Part shown: one piece after another, positions 25,937 through 33,126 of the stretch
Position numbering within the stretch: the stretch's first letter is position 1
How the letters are laid out: every line of letters starts with the position of its first letter
NCBI RefSeq assembly: GCF_033547095.1
Contig: NZ_CP137852.1
Coordinates: forward strand, 4,427,001-4,491,000
Length of the DNA: 64,000 bases
Source of the DNA: Sediminicoccus rosea
GTDB taxonomy: Bacteria > Pseudomonadota > Alphaproteobacteria > Acetobacterales > Acetobacteraceae
Reading direction: 5' to 3'
Notes under the pieces: generated by a model
What the model saw: the letters and a program-made list of their open reading frames with translations, nothing else
The model's database searches: none
Told to the model about the DNA's origin: nothing
Position numbers and translations under genes: made by a program

Positions 25937-26734
25937 TCAATTGGGACGATGGCCGAGACGGCGGGAAATCTGCCCGGCCGCCTCGCAGACGCGGCGAGAG
26001 AGCAGCGGGATGCGTGGCTCGACGCGCGCGATGGGGCCGGCCAGCATCAGGGCGGCCACCACCTCGCCCCGCGCGCCGAAGACCGGGGCGGCGATGCCGG
26101 CCACCCCTTCGGTCGTTTCCCCCAGCGTCACGGCGAAGCCCTGCGCGCGCGTCTCGGCGACGATCCGGCGCAGCGCGCGGCGGTCGGTCACGCTGGTCGG
26201 GCTATAGGCGGGGAGGCGCGCGCCGCGCAGGAATTCGGCCGGCCAGGGCGGCGGCAGGAAGGCCAGCATCACGCGGCCCGAGGCGGTGCAATGGATCGGC
26301 CGCGCATCGCCCACCGTGGCGGCGAAGCGGAGCGCGGTGCGGCTCTCCACCTTGTCGGCATAGACCATGGCGCGGCGGTCGGGGGCCAGGACGGCCAGCA
26401 TGGCCGTCTCGCCCATCTGCTCGGCGAGGCGCTCCAGCACGGGGCGCGCGGTGCTGACGAGTTCCCCATCGCCGGCCGCCGCCAGGATCGCGCGGGCGAG
26501 GCCGACCGCCTCGGGCCCCAGCCGCCAGCGCGCCTCCTGCTGCACGGCATAGCCCTCGGCGGCGAGACCGCGCAGCAGGCCCAGCAGGCTCGTCTTCGGC
26601 GCATCCAGCGCACCGGCCAGTGCCGCGAGCGTCAGACCCTCGGGCGCGCTGGCCAGCCGCCCCATCAGCTCCAGCACACGGGCGACGGAGCGCGGGCCAC
26701 CGCGCTGTTCCCCAGGGGCGAAGCCGCCATCCAC
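25937..26734 (-). CDS. IclR-family transcriptional regulator
   Basis: 265 aa. The winged helix-turn-helix is near residues 16-70 (SVARVLELMGRLASAPEGLTLAALAGALDAPKTSLLGLLRGL), followed by the IclR effector domain with LERLAEQMGETAMLAV, HCTASGRVMLAFLP, and GVAGIAAPVFGARGEVVAAL. The start is a GTG at 26734 that shares its first base with the preceding receptor stop (TAGTG). Lying inside the operon it probably regulates, it is the obvious candidate to bind the GTTCG-N6-CGAAC palindrome in the divergent promoter region at 27732-27747. Confidence 0.9.
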   Translation of the reverse strand: MDGGFAPGEQRGGPRSVARVLELMGRLASAPEGLTLAALAGALDAPKTSLLGLLRGLAAEGYAVQQEARWRLGPEAVGLARAILAAAGDGELVSTARPVLERLAEQMGETAMLAVLAPDRRAMVYADKVESRTALRFAATVGDARPIHCTASGRVMLAFLPPPWPAEFLRGARLPAYSPTSVTDRRALRRIVAETRAQGFAVTLGETTEGVAGIAAPVFGARGEVVAALMLAGPIARVEPRIPLLSRRVCEAAGQISRRLGHRPN

Positions 26735-27705
26735 TATTGCGGCTCGACGCCGGCGATGCGCACCAGCTCGCCCCAGCTGGCGAGCTGGCTGCGGATGTAT
26801 TGGCCGAACTGCTCCGGCGTCTGGGTGAAGGGCAGGAAGCCCAGCTGGCGCAGGCGGCCGACCACCGCCTCGTCGCGCAGGGCGCCGTTCAGCGCCTCGT
26901 TCCAGCGCCGCACGATGGGCTCCGGCGTGCCGGCGGGGGCGGAGAGGCCAAACCAGACATTGATGTCGTAGCCCGGCACCACGCGCGCCACCGGCGGGAC
27001 CTCGGGCGCCAGCGGCGTGGGCTGCCCGGCCGACTGCGCGATGCCGCGCACGCGCCCGCCCTGCGCCTGGGCAAGGCCGTTGGCGAAATCGGTGAAGGTG
27101 CAGTCGATGCGCCCGGCGGCCACATCGGTCAGCGCCTCGGCCCCGCCGCGATAGGGCACGGCATTGAGGCGCACGCCGGCACGGCGCGCCATCACCTCCG
27201 TCATGATCAGCGCGCTGGCATTGCCATGGCTGAAGGTCATCTCGCCCGGACGCGCGCGGGCGCGGTCGAGGAATTGCGCGAGGTTCGTATCCGGGCTGGA
27301 GGCCGGAACGACCAGCAGGTAGGGCGCCTCGGCAATGGCGCCGATATGCGTGAAGTCCCGAACCGGATCGAAGGGCAGGCGGCGGATGATGTGCGGATTC
27401 ACCGAGGCCGCGCTGGTGCTGATGATCAGCACCGTATTGCCGTCGGGCGCGGCCTGCTGCACCGCGATGGTGCCGACCGTTCCGTTGCCGCCCGCGCGGT
27501 TGTCCACCACCACCGGCTGCCCGAGGCGCTGGCCGATCGGCTCGACCAGCAGGCGCGCCAGCACATCGGTCAGGCTGCCCGCCGGGAAGGCGACGACGAG
27601 GCGCAAGGGCCGGTCGGGCCAGGATTGCGCCAGCGCGGGGGCTGCGAGCGGGAGAGCCGGCGCGGCCAGCAGGACGCGGCGCCGAAGCGGCGTGCGAAGC
27701 ACCAT
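26734..27705 (-). CDS. Bug/TctC-family solute receptor
   Basis: 323 aa exported receptor. Leader MVLRTPLRRRVLLAAPALPLAAPALA with an Arg cluster, then SWPDRPLRLVVAFPAGSLTD, VVVDNRAGGNGTVGT and AAPDGNTVLIISTSAA, all in the family's usual order, ending VRIAGVEPQ. It is the first gene of the minus-strand operon and is read directly from the divergent control region. It is one of four such receptors in the window. No membrane partners are encoded here, so it must work with a TctAB pair elsewhere or act as a sensor protein. Confidence 0.92.
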   Translation of the reverse strand: MVLRTPLRRRVLLAAPALPLAAPALAQSWPDRPLRLVVAFPAGSLTDVLARLLVEPIGQRLGQPVVVDNRAGGNGTVGTIAVQQAAPDGNTVLIISTSAASVNPHIIRRLPFDPVRDFTHIGAIAEAPYLLVVPASSPDTNLAQFLDRARARPGEMTFSHGNASALIMTEVMARRAGVRLNAVPYRGGAEALTDVAAGRIDCTFTDFANGLAQAQGGRVRGIAQSAGQPTPLAPEVPPVARVVPGYDINVWFGLSAPAGTPEPIVRRWNEALNGALRDEAVVGRLRQLGFLPFTQTPEQFGQYIRSQLASWGELVRIAGVEPQ

Positions 27706-27731
27706 GTTTCCTCCGGCGCCTGTGATCAGGC

Positions 27732-27768
27732 GTTCGTTTATGCGAACAGCCTATGATTTTGCGAACAG
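27732..27768. promoter_or_regulatory. Candidate IclR operator in the divergent promoter region
   Basis: A perfect inverted repeat GTTCG-TTTATG-CGAAC occupies 27732-27747. A 9-base direct repeat TGCGAACAG occurs at 27741-27749 and again at 27760-27768, 19 bases apart (about two helical turns). The site lies between the divergent receptor (start 27705) and the acyl-CoA dehydrogenase (start 27839). IclR-family dimers commonly bind TTCG-type palindromes, and an IclR gene is in the leftward operon. The assignment is inference from arrangement. Confidence 0.55.
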
Positions 27769-27838
27769 AGCCGTCAAGCACCGCGTTGACGCACCGGCCT
27801 CGTCGCCGCATGCTCCCGCCCATTGGGAAGGAAACACC

Positions 27839-29005
27839 ATGGACTTCACCCTCTCGGCCGAGCAGGTCGCGATCCGCGAGCAGATCAGCCGCATCTGTGC
27901 CGATTTCCCCGATGAGTACTGGCTGGCGAAGGATCGCGAGGGCGTCTTCCCGCATGATTTCCACGCCGCCATGGCCAAGGGCGGCTGGCTCGGCATCGCC
28001 ATGCCCACGGAATATGGCGGCGGCGGCCTGGGCATCTTCGAGGCAGCGCTGATGATGGAGGCCATCGCGGCCTCGGGCGCGTGCATGTCCGGCGCCTCGG
28101 CACTGCACATGAACATCTTCGGGCTCAATCCCGTCGTCATCTTCGGCGACGAGGCGCAGAAGCAGCGCTTCCTGCCACCGCTCATCGCAGGCCAGGACAA
28201 GCCCTGCTTCGCGGTGACCGAGCCCGATGTCGGCCTCAACACCACGCAGCTGAAGACGCGTGCCGAGCGCCACAATGACCGCTATGTGGTGCACGGGCAG
28301 AAGATGTGGATCTCCACCGCGCAGGTGGCGAACAAGATGCTGCTGCTGGCCCGTACCACGCCGCTCGACCAGGTGCGCCGCAAGACCGATGGCCTTACGC
28401 TGTTCTACACCGAGATCGACCGCAGCAAGGTGGAGATCCGCCTCATCGAGAAGATGGGCCGCCACGCGGTGGATTCGAACATGGTCTTCTTCGACGGCTT
28501 CGAGATCCCGATGGAGGACCGCATCGGCGAGGAAGGCCGGGGCTTCCAGGCCATCCTGCACGGCATGAATCCCGAGCGCATCCTGATCGCGGCCGAGGCG
28601 GTGGGCATCGGCCGCGCGGCGCTGCGCAAGGCTTCGAACTACGCGAAGGAGCGCCGCGTCTTCGGTCGCCCCATCGGCCAGAACCAGGCGATCCAGCACC
28701 CGCTGGCGCGCAACTGGGCCGAGCTGGAAGCCGCCGAACTGATGGTCTGGAAGGCCGCCAGCCTTTACGATTCCGGCCAGGAATGCGGCGCCGAGAGCAA
28801 TGCTGCCAAATACCTCGCCGCCGAAGCCGGCTTCCGCGCCTGCGAGACGGCGGTGATGACCCATGGCGGCATGGGCTACGCGCAGGAGTATCACGTCGAG
28901 CGCTACCTGCGCGAAAGCCTGATCCCGCGCATCGCGCCCGTTTCGCGCGAGCTGATCCTGTCCCACATCGCCGAGCGCGTGCTCGGCCAGCCAAAGTCCT
29001 ATTAG
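27839..29005 (+). CDS. Acyl-CoA dehydrogenase
   Basis: 388 aa, standard length. FAVTEPDVGLNTTQLKTRA and GQKMWISTAQ are the flavin/substrate loop, and THGGMGYAQEYHVERYLRES the C-terminal signature. The usual catalytic Glu of the YEGT motif is absent: the equivalent reads RIAPVSREL. A Glu is present in MNPERILIAAEAVG, the position used as base by isovaleryl-CoA and long-chain dehydrogenases. The ATG at 27839 follows a GGGAAGGAAAC site. It is first of the rightward operon with two CoA-transferases and divergent from the IclR/MaoC/CitE operon. A branched or dicarboxylic acyl-CoA substrate is likely. Confidence 0.92.
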   Translation: MDFTLSAEQVAIREQISRICADFPDEYWLAKDREGVFPHDFHAAMAKGGWLGIAMPTEYGGGGLGIFEAALMMEAIAASGACMSGASALHMNIFGLNPVVIFGDEAQKQRFLPPLIAGQDKPCFAVTEPDVGLNTTQLKTRAERHNDRYVVHGQKMWISTAQVANKMLLLARTTPLDQVRRKTDGLTLFYTEIDRSKVEIRLIEKMGRHAVDSNMVFFDGFEIPMEDRIGEEGRGFQAILHGMNPERILIAAEAVGIGRAALRKASNYAKERRVFGRPIGQNQAIQHPLARNWAELEAAELMVWKAASLYDSGQECGAESNAAKYLAAEAGFRACETAVMTHGGMGYAQEYHVERYLRESLIPRIAPVSRELILSHIAERVLGQPKSY

Positions 29006-29017
29006 GGCGGGATCCGG

Positions 29018-30259
29018 TTGAGCCTCGACCTCGCACGATGCATCCGCCCCGGGGACCACATCCTCTGGGGCCAGGTGACGGGCGAGCCACCGAGCCTCGT
29101 GGAGGCGCTGGTGGAGCAGCGCGCGGCCCTCGGCGGGGTTTCGGTCTTCCTCGGCACTGGCCTCGCGCGCGTGCTGCGGCCCACGCATGCCGATCACATC
29201 GCGATGCGCGGCCTGGGCGGCCTCGGCACCTTCCGCGCCCTGGCGAGTGCGGGCGTGCTGGAGGTGCTGCCCGTCCATGGCGGGCAGGTGCACCGGATGA
29301 TCGTGGCGGGGCAGATCCGCTGCGATGTCGCGCTGCTGCTGCTGCCGCCGGCCGATGACGCGGGCACGCACAGCCTGGGCGCCTGCGTGGACTACATGGA
29401 TGCGGCGGTCGCGCGCGCCCGAACCGTGATCGCCGAGGTCAGCCCGCAGGTGCCCGACACGGGCGGCCATGCCCGCATCCCCGCCGCGCGGCTCGACGCG
29501 GTGCTGCACAGCACGCGCGCGCCCCACCTCCTGCCGCGCGCCGAGCCCAATGCGACCGAGCGCGCCATCGGCGCGCATATCGCCGCCCTGATCCCCGATG
29601 GCGCCACGATCCAGACCGGCCTGGGCGCCCTGCCCGAGGCGGTGCTGGCCGCGCTGGCCGGCCATCGCGACCTCGGCCTGCATTCGGGCATCCTGGGCGA
29701 TGGCGCGATGGCGCTGATGCGTGCAGGCACGCTCACCAATGCGCGCAAGCCGCTCGCCCCCGGCGTTTCCGTCACCACCACGCTGGTCGGCAGCGCGGAA
29801 CTGCACCGCTTCGCGCATCGCAATCCGGCAGTGGCGCTCAAGCCCTCCAGCCACACCCACAACGAGGTGGTGCTGGCGCAGCTTCCGCGGCTCTTTGCCA
29901 TCAATGCGGCGGCGGAAGTGGATCTCACCGGCCAGGTGAATGCCGAGCGGATCGGAGCGAATGTCATCGGCGGCGTCGGCGGTCAGGCGGATTTCGCCCG
30001 CGCCGCGGCACGCTCGGCCGGCGGCGCCTCGATCATCGCCCTGCCGGCGACGGCGTCCGACGGCGCAAGCCGCATCGTGGCGCGCCTCTCCGGCCCCGTG
30101 ACCACGCCGCGCTCGGATGTGGATTTCGTCGTTACAGAGCATGGCGTGGCCGATCTGCGCGGCGCCAGCGAGCACGAGCGCGCGCGCCGCATCATCGCCA
30201 TCGCGGCGCCGGCCGCGCGCGAGAGCCTGGAACGTGCCCTGAAGGAGAATCCCCCATGA
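29018..30259 (+). CDS. Acetyl-CoA hydrolase/transferase-family CoA-transferase
   Basis: 413 aa, starting with TTG. Typical class I type (4-hydroxybutyrate/itaconate CoA-transferase-like): IQTGLGALPEAVLAAL, LGLHSGILGDGAMALM, the catalytic Glu in FAINAAAEVDLTGQVNAE and the oxyanion loop IGGVGGQADFARAA, then SDVDFVVTEHGVADLRG. It would move CoA from acetyl- or succinyl-CoA to a carboxylic acid, the activation step for the pathway. No in-frame ATG lies before conserved sequence, so TTG is kept. It starts 12 bases after the dehydrogenase and overlaps the next CoA-transferase (ATGA). Confidence 0.9.
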   Translation: MSLDLARCIRPGDHILWGQVTGEPPSLVEALVEQRAALGGVSVFLGTGLARVLRPTHADHIAMRGLGGLGTFRALASAGVLEVLPVHGGQVHRMIVAGQIRCDVALLLLPPADDAGTHSLGACVDYMDAAVARARTVIAEVSPQVPDTGGHARIPAARLDAVLHSTRAPHLLPRAEPNATERAIGAHIAALIPDGATIQTGLGALPEAVLAALAGHRDLGLHSGILGDGAMALMRAGTLTNARKPLAPGVSVTTTLVGSAELHRFAHRNPAVALKPSSHTHNEVVLAQLPRLFAINAAAEVDLTGQVNAERIGANVIGGVGGQADFARAAARSAGGASIIALPATASDGASRIVARLSGPVTTPRSDVDFVVTEHGVADLRGASEHERARRIIAIAAPAARESLERALKENPP

Positions 30260-31470
30260 GCGAACAACCCGGCCGCGGCTTCGGTGCGCTCGCCGGCCTG
30301 AAAGTCCTGGACCTGACGGCGGTGCTGATGGGCCCCTTCTGCACGCAGATCCTGGCCGATCACGGCGCCGAGGTGATCAAGGTGGAAGGCCCCGAGGGCG
30401 ACACGACGCGCGAGGTGCCGGTCATGCGCGCTCCGCGCGAAGGCGCGATGTTCCTCAACCTCAACCGCGGCAAGCGCGGCCTCGCCCTGGACCTGAAGAA
30501 ACCCGCCGCCCGTGCCGCGCTGCTGCGCCTTGTCGCGGATGCGGATGTCTTCGTGCACTCGATGCGCGCGGATGCCATCGCGCGGCTCGGCCTTGGCTAT
30601 GAGGCGGTGCGCGCCGCCAATCCGCGCATCGTCTATGCCAATGTCTATGGCTTCTCGCGCCGCGGGCCCTATGCACCGAACGCGGCCTATGACGACATCA
30701 TCCAGGCGATCAGCGGCATGGCCGGCATCCAGGCGCGCATGCAGGGCGCGCCCAGCTATTCCGGCACGCTGGTGGCGGACAAGGTCTCCGGCCTCACCGT
30801 CCTCTACGCGATCCTGATGGCGCTGCTGCACCGCGCACGCACCGGCGAGGGGCAGGAGATCGAGGTCGCCATGTTCGAGACCATGGCCAATTTCGTGCTG
30901 ACCGATCACATCAACGGCGCGCTGTTCGACCCGCCGATGGGCCCGCCGGTCTATCCCCGCGCCGCCTCGCCCGAGCGGCGGCCCTATCGCACGCAGGATG
31001 GCTGGATCGCGGCGCTGGTCTACACCGACAAGCAGTGGCGCGCCTTCTTCGACCTGATCGGACATCCTGACTGGTCGAAGGATGCGCGCTTCGCCACGTT
31101 CAACAGCCGCTCGCAGAACATCGACGAATGCTACGGCCATGTGGCGGAGACGCTGGCCACGCGGACCACCGCCGAATGGCTGGAAGGCTTCGAGCGCGCC
31201 GGCATCCCGGCCGCCCCCGTGAACAGCACCGAGGATGTGCTGCAGGACCCGCACCTCGCCGCCACCGGCTTCTTCCTGGAGCAGGAGACGCGACACGGCC
31301 GCATGCGCTTCCCTGGCATGCCCGCCTGGTTCTCGGCCACGCCCGGCCGTGTGGACGGGCCCGCCCCGGCGCATGGCGAGCATGGCCGCGCCGTGCTGGA
31401 GGAGGCGGGCTTCACGCCGGAGGAGATCGCGGCGCTGGTGGCGGAGGGCGGTCTGATCCTGCCCGAATGA
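30256..31470 (+). CDS. CaiB/BaiF (class III) CoA-transferase
   Basis: 404 aa family III CoA-transferase: LKVLDLTAVLMGPFCTQILADHGAEVIKVE, LNRGKRGLALDLK, the catalytic Asp in NAAYDDIIQAISGMAG and TGEGQEIEVAMFETM. It transfers CoA between carboxylates through a mixed anhydride on Asp. Two CoA-transferases of unrelated folds in one operon suggest either two activation steps (acid and its product) or different donors. It ends 26 bases before the inverted repeat that precedes the next operon. Confidence 0.92.
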   Translation: MSEQPGRGFGALAGLKVLDLTAVLMGPFCTQILADHGAEVIKVEGPEGDTTREVPVMRAPREGAMFLNLNRGKRGLALDLKKPAARAALLRLVADADVFVHSMRADAIARLGLGYEAVRAANPRIVYANVYGFSRRGPYAPNAAYDDIIQAISGMAGIQARMQGAPSYSGTLVADKVSGLTVLYAILMALLHRARTGEGQEIEVAMFETMANFVLTDHINGALFDPPMGPPVYPRAASPERRPYRTQDGWIAALVYTDKQWRAFFDLIGHPDWSKDARFATFNSRSQNIDECYGHVAETLATRTTAEWLEGFERAGIPAAPVNSTEDVLQDPHLAATGFFLEQETRHGRMRFPGMPAWFSATPGRVDGPAPAHGEHGRAVLEEAGFTPEEIAALVAEGGLILPE

Positions 31471-31495
31471 CCGCTTGACTTGTCCGGTCCTTTCT

Positions 31496-31522
31496 TCCCA
31501 GGATTGACTAACAATCCTGGGA
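31496..31522. promoter_or_regulatory. 11-bp perfect inverted repeat at the GntR gene 5' end (probable operator)
   Basis: TCCCAGGATTG at 31496-31506, a 5-base spacer ACTAA, and the exact reverse complement CAATCCTGGGA at 31512-31522. FCD-class GntR regulators bind palindromes of the ATTG-N-CAAT type, and the repeat sits on the 5' end of such a regulator, so autoregulation is likely. A TTGACT at 31475 and another at 31504 within the repeat could be -35 boxes. No T-run follows, so it is not a standard terminator. Confidence 0.65.
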
Positions 31523-31531
31523 TCCGCCGAA

Positions 31532-32221
31532 ATTCCCGCCGCCAAGCCCCTTGCCCGCCCGGAGACCCTCTCCCACCGCCTGGCCGATTGGCTGCGGGAG
31601 GAGATCCTGGAGGGGCGCCTCGCGCCAGGCGCGCGGCTGATCGAGGCGGAGCTTGTCCTGCGCTCGGGCACCAGCCGCGTCACGCTGCGCGAGGCCCTGC
31701 GCATCCTGGCGCAGGAGGGCCTGCTCGACCTCTCGCCCCATCGCGGCGCCTCGGTGCGGCTGCTGTCGGACCAGGAACTGCGCGAGCTCTTCGGCGTACG
31801 CGCAGCGATCGAGGCCTTTGCCGCCGGCGCCGCCGCGCGCCGCCGTGACCCCGCCGTGATGGAGCGGCTGCAAGGCCTCGCCGGCCGCATGCGCGGCGCC
31901 GTCACCCAGCGCGACATGGCCGGCTATGGGCGCCTCGCCGCCGAATTCCACGAGGCGCTGGTGGACGCCGGCGACAACGCCATCCTGGCCGGCATGTACG
32001 CGCAGATTCGCGCGCGCCTGCGCCGCTACCAGGCCGCGATGAGCCGCGTGCCGGAACTGCCGCAGACCTCCATCGCCGAGCATGACGCGATCCTGGCCGC
32101 CATCGCGAAGGGCGACGCAGCGGCCGCCATGGCGCTGACCAACGCGCATCTGGACAGCCTGGTGGGGCAATTCGCCGCCCCGCCCAAGACCAAAGACGAT
32201 CAGGGAAGGAACACCAAATGA
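31532..32221 (+). CDS. GntR/FCD-family transcriptional regulator without canonical start codon
   Basis: The frame is open from 31508 and encodes a full-length FadR-type regulator: winged helix LSHRLADWLREEILEGRL, GTSRVTLREALRILAQEGLL, then the ligand domain LRELFGVRAAIEAFAAGAAARR, YGRLAAEFHEALVDAG and IAEHDAILAAIAKGDAAAA with the FCD histidines. There is no ATG, GTG or TTG in frame before the DNA-binding domain; the first is GTG at 31754, which would remove the whole helix-turn-helix. ATT at 31532, or ATC 31514/CTG 31517, are the only candidate starts; 31532 is arbitrary. A TTG at 31504 is in another frame. The end overlaps the VOC gene (ATGA). Confidence 0.75.
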   Translation: MPAAKPLARPETLSHRLADWLREEILEGRLAPGARLIEAELVLRSGTSRVTLREALRILAQEGLLDLSPHRGASVRLLSDQELRELFGVRAAIEAFAAGAAARRRDPAVMERLQGLAGRMRGAVTQRDMAGYGRLAAEFHEALVDAGDNAILAGMYAQIRARLRRYQAAMSRVPELPQTSIAEHDAILAAIAKGDAAAAMALTNAHLDSLVGQFAAPPKTKDDQGRNTK

Positions 32222-33126
32222 CAGGCTTCGGCCTCGCCTATGTCGCGCTCGCCACGAAGGATGTCGCCGCCGCGTCCCGCGTCCTGGGCGAGCTTCTGGA
32301 ACTGCCGCGCCAGGACCTGCGCTTTGCCGGCAGCACGGCCCCCTGCTTTGCCATCGGCGAGACGGCGCTCGCCCTCTTCACGCCGGATGATCCCTTCCTC
32401 GGCGCGGGCGCGCAGCCCGGCGTGCATCATGTGGCCTTCGCGGCCGAGGACCCGGCGCGGGCCGGCGCGGCGCTGTCCCAGTCGGGCTTCGCCACCAGCA
32501 CGGCCCCGGGCGGCGCCATGGCGCTGGACCCGGCACAGACCTCGGGCGTGCGCGTGCGGCTCTCGCCCGCGCTCCGCATGGGGATCGGTCGTTCGGGCTG
32601 GGTGGACCGGATTGACCACATCGGCATCGCCAGCGCCGACAACCAGGCCGCCATCGCGACCTTCTGCCAACGCCTGGGCTGCCCGCTGGAAAGCCAGCAG
32701 ACCGACATGGAGGTGCAGATCGCCGTCGAGAGCTTCACCTCCGACCGCTACGGCGTGGTCTATCACACGCGCCCGCCCGTGCCGGTGGGCGGCCTGCGCG
32801 TCGCCTTCATCACCACCGGCGATTGCGAGCTGGAGTTCCTGCAGAACTTCGACCCCGCGCAGTCGGGCCAGGTCGCGCATGGCACATCCGGCAACACGCG
32901 GCAGGACCAGGGCGCCATCGCGCGTTTCGTGGCAAGCCGCGGCGCCGGCCTGCATCACATCGCCTTAAAGTCGCGCGACATTGATCGCACGCTCGCGCAT
33001 CTGCATGCCGCGGGCCTGCCGATGATCGACCTCAAGGGCCGCCCCGGCTCGCGCCGCGCGAAGATCGGCTTCTGCCACCCGCAAGCCATGGGCGGGGTGC
33101 TGATCCATGTCGTCGAGCGCGACTGA
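32218..33126 (+). CDS. Two-domain VOC protein, methylmalonyl-CoA epimerase-like C-terminus
   Basis: 302 aa. Residues 5-120 form one VOC (glyoxalase fold) unit beginning LAYVALATKDVAAASRVL. Residues about 133-300 resemble methylmalonyl-CoA epimerase: IDHIGIASADNQAAI, CELEFLQ, GAGLHHIALKSRDIDRTLAHL and AKIGFCHPQAMGGVLIHVV. The metal-binding His residues of IDHIGIA and GLHHIAL are kept, but the last ligand, normally Glu in GVLxEL, is His here. An isomerase or epimerase on an acyl-CoA is plausible given the enoyl-CoA hydratase next door. The start overlaps the GntR gene and the end overlaps the hydratase by 20 bases. Confidence 0.85.
   Translation: MTGFGLAYVALATKDVAAASRVLGELLELPRQDLRFAGSTAPCFAIGETALALFTPDDPFLGAGAQPGVHHVAFAAEDPARAGAALSQSGFATSTAPGGAMALDPAQTSGVRVRLSPALRMGIGRSGWVDRIDHIGIASADNQAAIATFCQRLGCPLESQQTDMEVQIAVESFTSDRYGVVYHTRPPVPVGGLRVAFITTGDCELEFLQNFDPAQSGQVAHGTSGNTRQDQGAIARFVASRGAGLHHIALKSRDIDRTLAHLHAAGLPMIDLKGRPGSRRAKIGFCHPQAMGGVLIHVVERD

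Noticed and set aside
27719-28400. Earlier start for the acyl-CoA dehydrogenase, upstream of 27839
   Set aside because: The open frame extends far upstream but crosses the divergent promoter and the receptor gene; the ATG at 27839 has a ribosome site and begins the conserved MDFTLSAEQ sequence.
25937-30175. A minus-strand open frame of 1412 codons spanning the IclR gene and beyond
   Set aside because: Only its last 265 codons match a protein family (IclR). The rest is out of frame with the receptor and antisense to the rightward operon, and the GTG at 26734 is a well-placed start.
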